Assembly: GCA_964059195.1 (NCBI GenBank)
Contig: CAXKWD010000009.1
Span: forward strand, 147,059,890-147,123,889
From: Ectobius pallidus
Taxonomy: Eukaryota > Arthropoda > Insecta > Blattodea > Ectobiidae
Reading direction: 5' to 3'
DNA: 64,000 nucleotides
Part shown: positions 12,501-26,200 of the stretch, piece after piece
Layout of the letters: each line of letters opens with the position of its first letter
Position numbering within the stretch: the stretch's first letter is position 1
Position numbers and translations under genes: made by a program
Notes under the pieces: model-generated
What the model saw: the letters and a program-made list of their open reading frames with translations, nothing else
Databases searched by the model: none
What the model was told of the DNA's origin: nothing

Positions 12501-14544
12501 CTGCAATTATGATATACAGAATATGTTTTTTTTTTAAATTGATTTCCAAGTTAAGCTCCAGATTTATTCATTAAGCAGGGCTTACGGAAGAAGAAAGGTC
12601 TACCATCTCGGCCACCTGGGTCATTTTAACGGTCTAGTTGGATAAGCGCATGTAAAACAATCGTGTTTTTTGTCATAGCTACCTGTATTTTAATTTCCAA
12701 GGCCTTATAAGATCACAGTAAAACAATAGGCTATGTTGTCAAGATAACTGATTTTCATTTTTTTAATAAATTCTTTCGAATATGTATATTGCCATAAAAT
12801 AGACACTAAATTGAGCATTACTCCGAAACAGATCAACCGATTTTATCCATTATGAATAGACGTCTTCCCACGGACATTGTAAATGTGTATACCAAGTTTC
12901 ATAAAAATCCGGTAAAGCGTATTTGAGTTACCGCGTCTTTAAAATATACACTAAATTGGGTTTTACTCCGGTACCGGTCAACAGATTAGGTTCAAATTCA
13001 ATAGGGCACTTCTCATGGACGTCATAAATGGGTATACCAAGTTTCATGGAAATCCGTTACAGCGTATTTGAGTGATGGCGCCTTTCTATGAGAAAGGCGC
13101 CATAATCTATTAAAATAGGCACTAAATTGGGCATTACTCCGGTACCGGTGAACCGATTTGGTTCAATATCAATAGGGTTCTTCCCATCGACATTATGAAT
13201 GTTCATACCAAGGTTCATGATAATCCGAAAAAGCGTACTTGAGTTATGGTGCGTACAGACACACGGACAGACGGACAGACATTTTTTCGTCCCCCACACA
13301 ATCTCATAAAGCACCATACTGGCACTTAATAACCAATAACCAATAACTTTTCAAATATCTTAGTACAGTAATAGTAATGCTTTGTATAGGTATAGGCCTA
13401 TATGAAACCTATATGAAATCGAATACATGTGCAAACATTCCCGGTATTTAAAACTCTATTAATACTTGAGAATTCGTGTGTCATTTAAACAGTCATTATA
13501 AATTTAATTTTTAAAACATAGTTTACCCAGAACACAATGTCAAGCTATGCCACTGATGTTGTGGCACCTTCTTCACATTTTTGCTCAGACACCTGATGAA
13601 TAGGGTTGAAATGTGTTCATAAAGGAAATGCTATATCCACTAGTAATTATTCTTTTATTAGGTTTGTAACTTTTTATTGTCGACTAAACTGTAGAAATAA
13701 TAGGACCATCATGTACAGTAGGGCCTACATAAAACACTTTATTTACTTCAAAAATACAGTATGATTTTATCATTATTTTTCAATATAGTCTCCTTTCTTT
13801 GTAATGCATTTAGTCCAGTGGTCCACAAGCTTGTGTAGTGAAAGAATTTGAGAAAAAAGGTTTTAATAAAAGTTTTAGCTCTTTCTATATTATAATATAG
13901 ACTATTATGCAAATCTTGTAGAAAATTTAACAAAAATCATTTGTCATTTTTACAAACACGTAAAAAAATGAAATTATCTTTACGTAAGATATTTGTAAAA
14001 ATTAAGAGTAAGTGAATGACGAGCTTCCTATCGCATCCCTGATGGATACATAACCCAAATAAAATCTTATTAATGCACTCACGTAATTTTCTTTACTCTA
14101 AGACATGGGCAACAATACATTTTTCTCACTTCACAATCTCTATATATATAAAAGGCTTTGTCCTGACTGACTGAATGAATGACTGACTGACTGACAGGAA
14201 TCAACGTAGAGCCTAAACTATAACAGCTAGAAACTTGGAATTTTGACAGTACCTTCGTTTCATAATGTAGGTGCTCACTAAGAAAGGATTTTGAAAAATT
14301 TTGATTTTAAATGCCAAAAATAAAATGTTTTTGAGAATACTTAATCCCTTTTTACACAGAATTATCCAGTCCAAATCACATTTGACATTAAAACATATTG
14401 TTGCCAGTTTGTCTCAGATGGGTTTGGAAAAAAAATGAAAGTAGAATAAATTTGACAAATGAGAGAACTATCAATATCCACGAAAATAATGCAGTCACAT
14501 AACTTTCTTTACCCTGGACATAGAGAAAACAATACGAGGTATGG

Positions 14545-14604
<60 letters not shown>

Positions 14605-17600
14605 ATATCACAGAATGAAATCCACCAAGAATAATGCAGTCACATAACTTCCTCTAGCCTGGAAATAGAGAAAACAATACGAGGTAAGGTAATATGTTTT
14701 GGGAAGAGATGTATTTCATTTAATTTAATTTAATTTAGAACCCCTACTGGGCTTGCTTTGTACTGTACAAGCGATGGGATGCAAAATTCTACATCCCAAA
14801 ATTCTACATATAGCCATAAAAGCTATATCAAGCATTTTCTTAGGGAATAGTTTGAGTGTGATAAGTCATTCTTCCTACTTCAAATTATAAATACCTATAT
14901 AAGGACCTAGAATTTAAAAATCTAAAGTCCTTCATAAGTTAATTTCCAATTACAAAATAAAAAACCCGGGCGACGCCGGGCCTTTTAAGCTAGTCTGATA
15001 TAGAATAAGAGGCTGTATTGCAAAGACTGTATTCAGTTGTTTCAACCTCAGCCTGAACTGCTTACCACACAAGACTTCATGTTACAATAAATGGAGCCTA
15101 TTTCTATATATATATTTTTAAATAGATTGTGACATTATGAAAAACGATGGGAGTGCCCCTTCGTGATTCTTCTGCATTATTTATTTGTTTTCTACAGCAA
15201 TGCTCTGGACCGATACATGGCTGTTGGCATTCTTCGAGTACAAGAAGGGCTCGATTATTCAGAGGCTATCCAAGACGAACAGTTTGTTCCCATACAAACA
15301 CTCGACAAGAAGGATGCTGAAGAGAAAATGAGGCGAAACCAGTCGACGAGTCAGTTTGTGTCGCAAGGTGTGTCCAGCTGTCGCATGTCTCGCTTGCACA
15401 GTCCCGGAAGCATCTCCTCGCTAATTGGCATGCACTGCTTTGGTAAATTCAACACGCTTTTACTGTACTTTCAACTTATAATATTTTTCAGCAAGGAAAC
15501 AAATTATTTGCACATAAATGATGTACACTGCAGGCAATGGCGTACCAAGACAGGGCGGCAAGGGTAGTCTGTCCCAGGTCCCACTTTAAACATAGGGCCC
15601 AAAATTTTGATTACTTAATTTTACCAGGCCAGAGATGAGTCTTGGTTTGAGTGAATAAACAGATGGTCTATTAAACAAAGAATTAAATAAAAAACAGGTT
15701 AGAAAGTAGACCTACTGGTCTACTGGAAGTACCGTATACCTACTGTAGGCCTAATAATGTAAACTGCAATGAGCAAGAGTAGAGAAGGTAATCTCATTTG
15801 TCATGCTTAGCCCTAATATCAATTGAGAACTCTGTTGCAAAAGAGTCTATATAAAAACAAAATTTGCAGAGGCAAAAGCTCGCTAGAAAGATTTTAAATT
15901 TTTGTTATGTTTAGTTTATTTCTTATCTTCTCGTCTTCTATCCAGAAATCTAAAAATAAAGATTTATAAGACTATTATCCTGCCGATTGTATTAAATGGA
16001 TGTGAGAAATGGTCACTTACTCTTCGGGAAGAACATAATCTGAGAGTATTTGAAAAACAGGGTGCTAAGGAAAATATTTGGGCCTAAGAGAGATGAAAAT
16101 GGGACTGGAGAAAACTAAATAATGACGATCTTCATGACCTGTACTCGTCACCGGATACAGTAAGGGTAATTAAATCACGGAGGATGAAATAAGGGAGGAA
16201 AGACATATCTACAAAAATACTGACTGGGAGACCCGAAGGGAAAAGACCACTTGGAGGTGGGAGGACAATATTAGAATAGATTTAAGTGAAGTAGGATTTG
16301 CGAGGGATGGTTAGATGGAATTAGCACAGAGTAGGGTTGAATTGCGGGCTCGGGTAAGCACGGCAATGAACCTCCGGGTTCCATAAAATACATAATATTC
16401 CTTTGGCTAGTTTAGGAACTGTTTATTGCCATTGAGTAAGTGAGTAATGTTTAGTTTATTATTAATCTGGTTTTTAAACGTTTGCAGTTTTCCTTTCTTT
16501 TGTTAATAAAATAATATTGTGATACCACAACTATTTAGTTGACCAAGCTTTTCATCACATCGCTGAAGGAATTGCATACTAACGTGGATTTCCTCTAGCC
16601 ATAAGTCAGTACTGGTACTGGTACTCTAAACAAGCTTATGGTAAAAATGTAAAGTTGCCTAACAGATAATAAACTTGTGAATCCCGAACTAAAAAACAAA
16701 CAAACAAACAAAATGTAATCCAATAGTTTATTCAGGGTCCACAGAAATGTAATGAATCAGGCAGCTTACTATCGTATATTTGTATAAGCTGTGTGAATGG
16801 TATAATTAATTGTGAACAATATGTAACCCCCTATATTGATTAGTGCCCCGGGCTCCCATCGCTGTTGGTACGCCACTGACTGCAGAGCAGTTGGTAAAGA
16901 CGCACTGCTCAGCAAACCATGATTTAAAAGCATAGTTGTTAGTATAAATGGTTTGAACTTTTCTCAGCGAATACTTTGTAAAAGTTCTTGATGGGCTAAC
17001 AGCCGAGTCGAGGTTTTAAAAAACTATGAGCTTTCGAACTCCATCTCTGAGTCCATCTTCTAGGAATCTTGTAGAGAAGGCAGAAGGGCCTGTATATATA
17101 GACTGGAGCAGTTGGTGAGATCCAGCCAATGGCAGAGTCAGATTCCCAGAAGATGGAGTCCGAAAGCTCGGAGTTTTTTAAAACCTCGACTCGGCTGTTA
17201 GCCCGTGAAGAACTTTAACATAGTTTTTAATGTTTATAATTTATTTTTTATTCTCTTTAGTAGCATGGCTCTCTTTTAAGCTGTCTTTATGGCTGCCGAG
17301 AAGTTATAGATACTTATAAACGGTCCCGGATTTTGATGAAATGTCATCTTTTAACTGGAACATCATGAACTCTGCTTGCTAATGCAGATAGTCTAATCAT
17401 GACTCCTAGGTTTTGAAAATGGTTATTTTTGTTGTCATTTTTGCTCATTTTCCCCACTTTTTATTTTTAAGTCTTTTTTTAAATTTGATGTTATTATTTT
17501 GTCATTTTATGATCTTTCCCCCCCCCCTTTTCGTATTTTTAGGTAAACTTTTAAATTTACTGACATTACGTCCTCATTCTGTGTTGTTTCTTGCATTATA

Positions 17601-20600
17601 TATAGAGTTTTTGTGCATTTACTTACATTAAATATATGTAATATTTAATAATATATATTATTGGAACTCTAAATAAGCATAAATAAATAAACCTTGTTTT
17701 ATAATTTTAATTTGAAAACAGAAGGACAGAGTTTGCTGTTTGCATTTAACCATATTTAATTAATTAAAGTTATTCCTCAGGTTCGCGAGCAACCCCTGGT
17801 GATCCCGTAAGGGGATATTCTCAGCGTATTTGTTACCGGGGTGCCCCAGTCCCCTACCTACTTAAACCTAAGGACACACACACACACCCAGTCCTGAACC
17901 CGGGAAAGGAATTTTTCACTATTGAAAAATCCCCTACCCGGCCGGGAATCGAACCCGGGCCGCCGGAGTGGAAGGCAGGCGTGCTACCGACTCACCCAAG
18001 GAGGCGGACATTTAATTAATTACAAGCCTATAATTAGGTCAACAACCAAAATGTCCAATAGACACAAATCTGAAGAATAAACTAGTATTTTCATACAAAT
18101 TTTATGGTAATTTTTTTAAATTTTTGGATAATTTTTTTGTATTTTTGTAGTCATCTTATAGCTTAATTTTAAAGTATTTTTAAGTCATCAAAATCCGGGC
18201 CCTGCTTATAATCAATTTCAGCATAGCAAAGAATGTACGCTATTCAACAATTTCTGCATTTTACGGCTCTTCTGTTTGCAATTGGCTAATTTTTATTTTG
18301 TTTTAACTTTCATCATTGGAGGCTGCTACTCGGACCAAGTTGTACAGACAATGAAGCTAAGTTAAACCTTTCCGAGTGTGAAAATGATATATCCATATGC
18401 ATAATACTATGTTAATTCTAATATAGAGCCATCTGGAGGTTATAAAAGCAAGCAGACTTGTTCACTTGAGACATCTAGGAGGTCCTTGGTAAACTATAAC
18501 GACAAATAACTGTGCTAAATATGAAATTAAGGGATTAGACTAAAAGCTTGTCACTTGTGGATATATTCCAATTGAAATTAAATAATCATCCAATAAATTA
18601 GTTCGCAGGCTTCCACGGCCGGTGTTACACATAAACAGATTGGAATTGCTATCCAGGTTGGGCCGTGTCGTGTTTTTAGTGTCTTCTGACGTTTCGGACA
18701 CCATATCGTGTCCTTCTTCTGAGAAAGATCCGCAATAAAAATAAAAATAAGTGCCTGTGGAGAGTAAACAGTAGCAGTTGTCATGACGTCAGTTTTAAAG
18801 TTTTAATAAAACTTTTATTAAAGTTTATGACGTCATGACAACTGCTACTGTTTACTCTCCACAGGCACTTATTTTTACTGCGGATCTTTCTCAGAAGAAG
18901 GACATGATATGATGTCCGAAACGTCAGAAGACACTAAAAACACGACATGGCCCAACCCGGATAGCAATTCCAATCTGTTTATGAATCATCCAATAATTTT
19001 AAAAGTCTCTCCATAAATGGTACATAATGCAACAAGCCTATAATGGCATTTCATATGAGTATGTTTATGATGACCACTAGCGTGGTCTTGTGGTTAGCGT
19101 CGCTGACTACAGATCTGTTGGCCCGGGTTCGATCCCTGGTACCTCCTCAGATTTTTCTGAGGTAGGGAGGTCTGGAACGGGGTGCACTCAGCTTCATGAT
19201 CAAACTGAGGAGCTACTTGATACAGAAGTAGCTGCTCTGGTCATGGAAACCACCATTAACGGCCATAGTGTTGGCATGCTGACCACATCTCCCAATCCAG
19301 CCATCTGCCTATGGTAGATGATGAAGCAGTCAAGTGGTAGGCCTATGTCCCTTTAGGGATGTAGTGCAATGGAGTTTAGTATGTTTTAAAAACGAGCAAA
19401 GCGAGTTTCATATTTTCATACGAGTATCTTAATTACCATTATAGGCAAGTTGCATACAACTCTTTTTGTTCGACCATAATTAGTCTGAATGTTTCAATTT
19501 TGAGGATTCACCCAAACAAACGGCAACAAGTCTGTCATGGCCTTAGTGTCAAGATGGTTGATGTAGTTCTTGTCTTCTACAAGATGACAGCTTATGGTGT
19601 CGCTGAAATCGAAGCTTCCTTTTGCTGTTTTCTTGAAACCAACAGATTTTGACCACACAAAATTAATTAATTTTAGTATGATTGTAAAATTATCAAGAAC
19701 AGAATGGATTTTATTTTAAATACAGGCTATTCAAGGTCTCAAGATCGTTCCATGTTCGATAATAATCGATACCACACCGATGTCCTAATGCAAATAGGCT
19801 ATTTATCATTATGGATATCATTGATGATTCATAAAGGTTTCCCGGGTTGTCAGCCAGGTTTGTAGGTCAATAATGTCCGACGTTTCGGAGACGAACGCTG
19901 CCTCCATTCTCAAGGTTGCTGAAGTGATGTCACCGTGGGGGTAATATATTATATACTACTACAAATTGGGAGGAGTCGACCAATGAGGGGGCACTATAAT
20001 ATATTACCCCCACGGTGACATCACTTCAGCAACCTTGAGAATGGAGGCAGCGTTCGTCTCCGAAACGTCGGACATTATTGACCTACAAACCTGGCTGACA
20101 ACCCGGGAAACCTTTATGAATAAACTTCGCCAGGAAAATCTGAAATCTTACATCATTGATGATGTAAGAGCGGAGGTTTTCCTGGCGAAGAATCTGAATG
20201 AAGGTTTCTCGGGTAGTCAGCCAGGTGTGGAAGTCAATTTTCCCCGATGTTTCGAAGGCCCACACTGCGTTGAACACCCTTGAAAATGGAGGCAGTGTGG
20301 CCCACGCTGCGTTGAACACCCTTGAAAATGGAGGCAGCGTGGGCCTTCGAAACGTCGGGGAAAATTGACTTCCACACCTGGCTGACTACCCGAGAAACCT
20401 TCAATCACTGATGATGATCATGATGATGAAGTATTCGGCCTGTAGGCTGGTCCTGCCAAGGGACAGAGCGTGGGTGGATAACCACAGCCCAATCGAGGAA
20501 AACTAGGCCAGATGATACCTCATTGGGTGCCCAGGTTCTTTCACAGGATGGGAATGAAAACACAACACCCAGTCCTGACCCAGGAAGGAAACTTTTACAT

Positions 20601-23248
20601 CTCTGTAAGAACCATGACCTGACCAGGAATCGAACCTGGGCTGCCCAGGTGGCTGGTAGTTACGCTACCAAATCACCCACGGCAGTGAACATGGATATCA
20701 TTATGATACATTTACGTCACACGTAATGAGCGAATTATAGTATGGTCGAACAATTACAATTACTTTATTAATAATGCTTTTATCTTTCAATTGCCAAATG
20801 TTTTGTAATAATTTTCATGTTTCTCACTTGAGTATTAATTTAAATAAACGAATAAAATTATGTCAAATGTAGTTTTTTCTTAATAGATTAGTTTTTTCTT
20901 ATCTTTTAATTCAGATTTTATTTTTACTCCTTTGAGCATCAAGGTCATATCAGGAGTTCAGGTTCTGTGTGTATACCAGATGACCAAGCACCTATTGAAG
21001 CTCAAATATTTTCTATTGTTGTGTTTTATGGCATCAGTAAATTTCAACTGATATTAAATTAAATAGATATGATGCAGGATGACATGGTGAGGATGATTCA
21101 TGGTAAGTAAATACCCAATTCGGCATTTGCCATTACGACTGGGGAAACCATGAAAAGAAACCAAGTCTACTTTGCTGGCCATGGGAATTGAACCTGGGAC
21201 CTCTCGAATGCAAGTCCCAAAACATTACCATTTGGCCACCTCAAAATTTTTATTTCATGAAATATCCACCGAAATCGAAAGAAGTTAATACAGAAATCAG
21301 GCATCTTTTTTCACCAAAAAATCAGGCTCTAAATCTTGGATCCCATGCACTGTTTCTTTTCCACTCTTTTGAGGCATGCGTTGAATAGTTCAATATGCGT
21401 CTTATTGCTTGCACTATAACGCAAAAGCTAGCATGTAATGTATTTGATACCATCTGCTGTCTGATACAACTACGTCGGTTAGGGATTAACAGTTGTAAAC
21501 TTTCGACTTAACGCCAGTTAAGAAAATTTCCTTGGGTTGCCAACACTTAACCATCAATATAGATTAAACTTGAACTTAGGAGCATTCACACCGAAGTAGC
21601 GTAGCAAGCGAGTCTCAAAACTTGAATGCAGGTTGTGCGCTACTTATTTTAAATCCCAAATAAACAAGTTCAAGTCTTCATACCGAAGTAGCGTGGCAAT
21701 AAAGAATCTCACAGAGTGTGACATCCATTTCTTCAGATAGATCTGGACTTATTTCATGCAACACTGCTTGGGATGACGCATGCGTACAGTTGCCTTTTCA
21801 ACTGTTTTCTAACTTTTAAGAATATTCAACACATATTCGCTTGTGTAGCGGTAGATTATGGCAAAGACGCCATGAAAACTGCTGGAAAGAGAGCTACAAT
21901 TTGTACATGCATAGGCTATACGATATAGCAATAGAAACTAGCAGGAAAAAAGCCTCAATTAAAATTGCTGAAACTATATTCTCTTCAGGTAAATTACATT
22001 ATTGTAAATGAGTTTCTCAATTGTTCAAGTGAAAATATATAATTTACGTTAAACTGCAGATCGCATTCGCTACTTTGGTATGAATAAAAAACTGTGAACC
22101 ATGCAACTCGATATGCAGCCTGCATCCAGGTAGTGCGATTCGCATGCTATGCTCCAGGTAAAAATAGTTTTATGCTGCCCACTAGGCTCCTCTTTAATCG
22201 GGCCCGCCCAGGAAGGTGGGGTTTAGGGTTTCGTCACAGAAGAAAATCAATGTGAGACATAATAAACCTCGTGCTATTCAGTATATTGCTCCTAAACTAA
22301 AATAAACTTTCCTAACCTAACAAAACGGCGGAGTTTGGCTGGTGCGCAGCATAAATCTATCTTTTGCCGAGATTTCTGCAAAATTATAACTTTTAATTTA
22401 ATAAAACTTCAGTGATACTTAATCGAGCTCCCCCTATTTAAGAGGCCATAGCCCTTCATGGGACAAATAAGGCTTATTCATTCATTTATTTACTAACCAA
22501 GAAGTAATAATAGGCCTACTAGTATTATAATAATATTAATTTGCCCACAATAGATAATACTATAAAACAATCAATACCTTTGTAACTGACTGACAACTTA
22601 CTCTAAATGTAATAAAAACTAATTTAATGTATTTCTCCTTAACAACTTCTGGATTAAATGAATTAAATTCATTCGAACATTCAAAACTAATCTCCCTTTA
22701 AAATATTCACAGGACACACTTAAAAAGAAAGTATTTGCAGGGATCAAGGTAAAAAGGAAAAGGTCGTATTTAATATACCATAAATCAATGCATAGTATAA
22801 AATACCAATTTCGTCTAAAAATGACAGTGGAATCCGTCAAGCATCAATTCTGGGACATTTTAATATAATTACACCAATCGCGTTTTTGTACTGTAGCATA
22901 GAATCCAGTATTTCCTACGGAATTTACTTGCGCTGCAAGTTCCAAACATTCCCAGAAGAGGGCAGAAGCAATCAATACCATCAAGTGCTGCCATCTGTTG
23001 AGAGCCCACTGTATTACTATAACACTTGAAGCTTACTATTCTGTTTACTATTCTCAGCGCTGGGCTGGAACCACTTTTCCAGCATTTAGACAACAGACCC
23101 ATCAGCTTGTATTGTGCTTCCTAGCTGGTACATCATTGAATCCGAACTTGCTTTCATACAATGAATCCGATTGGCTGGTTGATGGTGTGAGGCTCGAAAG
23201 AGCAGCAAAGATGTTATATATATATAAATTGCGATTAAACACACTGTT

Positions 23249-23296
<48 letters not shown>

Positions 23297-26200
23297 AGAT
23301 ATAACATCTTTGAAGTGCAGTAACAGAAGACGGAGCTAATGGCGGTTGCCATGACAACGTAGCCATATCAATTGCCAACCCAGAGGAGCCTACAGACAAA
23401 TAATATTGCAAATGCTATTCTTAAAACCATGAAAACACTAGTGCTTTCTTTTCGAAAATATTGAAATTTACTTCGTAGCCGTAATCAGGCCGACCATGGG
23501 GGGGGGGGGGGGGGGTATAATACATATATAATATTCAAATACTATTCTTAAAACCATGAAAATACCAGTGCTTTCTACACGGAAATATTGGAATTTACTT
23601 CATAGGCGGCGTAACCAGGCCGACCACCCGGGAAATTTTTAAAAATCAAGATGCACAGTAACGAGTTTTAAGCTTCCCACGCTTTAAACTCATATTAAAT
23701 CATTTATAATAAGCAGATTAAAAAAAATTATAAATCACAATAATGAAATAAATTGTACAATTTTCCTTTTTTTTAATCAATGGGGGGGGGGGGGTGAACT
23801 CATTACGCCTCTGATTTACTTTGCATTTTACAGTCACTAATGATGGAACTGTTTTGTTCCACTGCATCACAGCGAGGAAAACAGAAGTACCCTGAATAAG
23901 TAGTGCTCGCTAGCCATAAGAGATGGCAGTAGTAGTCGTACTGTCTGCTCCTGCCCCCTGGTGGGAATTTGAAGCACTTTTAGCGTGAGCAAGTCCCGGG
24001 TATGTCAAACGGGGCTGTGCTTATCCCAAAAAATTAATAGGCCTACTTTTGTCTATTGTTTCAATTAAATTAATATTTTTAGAAAAATAAAAGTTTTAAA
24101 ATATAAAGTTGGTGACTAACGTTATGTGAAAAAATATAATTATTAAATGTAAATATAGTTTTTCACAGGATTGTTATGAATGAATGAAAATAAAAAATAA
24201 TAAAAAAAAGTCTGTTATGCTGTAACGTGAAACGTCTTGCTTATACTGCCTAAAACAAGCGAAAAACTAAAATCTTTATGTTGTCTTATTTCATTGGGAT
24301 TAAAATGCAATTCACAAACATGCAATTAAAAATGCATAACAGATGAACCTAACGTAACATAACCTAACCTGTTCCTATCCTGTAGTTATATTCATGTAGG
24401 CCTAGATCTGTTATAGAATTTGTTAACTTCTAATTATATTTCCGAGTTGTTACTGAAAATACAAACCTTAGTAGGCCTACTTACCACTGAATGTTTATTT
24501 GGAATGGAAAGCTTGCAGTTTATTGCAGATATGCAGTTGTTTTTAAGAACTTCATCTTGAGGAAATTTAAAACCTATATCTAGCACAGGGATGTCAAAAT
24601 GTGACTTGCGGAATTACTTCCCCTCATTACCTCCTCCTACCAAATGATGTGTGCACGACGGTACTGAACGAAGACGGCATGGCTATGACACAGATAACCA
24701 GATAGCGTGCAGTGGTGGGCATGTCCCGTTATAGGCCTAAGTAGAAACATAATACTGCGGTTTGGTTCTAAAAGGGCCAATGTAAATGTCTTGCAAAAAT
24801 TAGATTTATGCATTATTGAGCTCGGCTAGTCATTATCTTTCATATAATAAAAGTGTCAATGTATGTTGCTATTAATAGACATAATACAGAAACGTTAGAG
24901 GCCAATGTCGGAAGTTCTCAGCAAAAAATGTTACTTCTACAAAGGCTTCAAAATCAGTTATCTCAAAAGCAAGTTTTATGACATTGGCCCACAGGATTAA
25001 GGGTGCAAGATATTATGGTCCCCCAGTTATCAGATGAAGACCAGGACCAACAGCCGACCATCCTCATTCAGTTTTCTCTTTCCCTGCTCCATCGAGCTTT
25101 CTCTCGGCAGAATTCTACGACATAGGTATTCAAAAGCTGGTCCCACAGTATGACAAATGTCTTAATTCCTTTGGCGAATATGTTGAAAAATAGCTGAACA
25201 TTTGCTATATCTGTTGCAATATATATTTCCATGAAATTGTGTTTTGCTTGTGTAAAAGGCCTTAGGGAAGCTTAATTTGTGGACGGCCCTCATATATATA
25301 TATAAATATTACTCTGGTCCACCTTGCTTTATTAATTATTAATCCTTTTGCAATCTGCCACTGAATCATCGCTCAGCGTTCTTTCAACTGCACTGCATTA
25401 TCGCTGGTAAGAAGGGGGTGTTAAGTCCTCATTGACATCCCTGATCTAGCATCATGATTCCCACAACAAGTATAAAGCATACTTTGTTTTAAATTTAAGT
25501 ATATAGTTTTTATTTTAACTTATAAAAATACAAATTTAGTATTATAGTACAATTTAAAAAACATTATCATACATCACAATAATTTAAAAAAAACATCCAT
25601 ACATACAATCAAGTAACAAACAACCAAAACAATAAACAGACTGATAATTAAATATACAAATACTTTAAGTTTAGAGTGTGCAGATGATTTTTTATATACA
25701 TTAAACATTTTCACACACGAGCTGGTTCTGTTACCCCGAAAGAAAGAAGCTCTTGGTTGGATCGGTTACAGTATTAAGTATTACAACTTTACATTATTTA
25801 AAAATTAAATATATTTATTTTGTAATGTTAACTTACAAGGAATTAAGAAAGATTTATGTCGACGATAAGGTTAAGAAGCAGATCCCAATTTCATATACGA
25901 GACACGTCCATAAAGTAAGTTTCCCTGGGGCTGTTGACAGAAACAAAACACAATTTCATGGACATATATTGCAACAAATACAGCAAGTGTTCAGCTATTT
26001 TTCAACATATCACCACTGGAACTGAAACAGTTGTCATGCCGTGGAACCAACTTTTGAATACCTGTGTCGTAGAAGTCGGTCGCCAGGGATTTGAACCACT
26101 GTGTGACAACCATCTCTGCCTCTCTGTCATTCCCTGTCATTTCTACAGGTGTAGGAAAATATGAAAATCACTGGGAGCGAGGTACGGGCTGTAGAGTGGA

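Noticed and set aside
17413..17631. Hydrophobic 72-codon frame suggesting a membrane peptide
   Set aside because: It lies within the T-rich interior of a non-autonomous hAT element and has no other coding sign.
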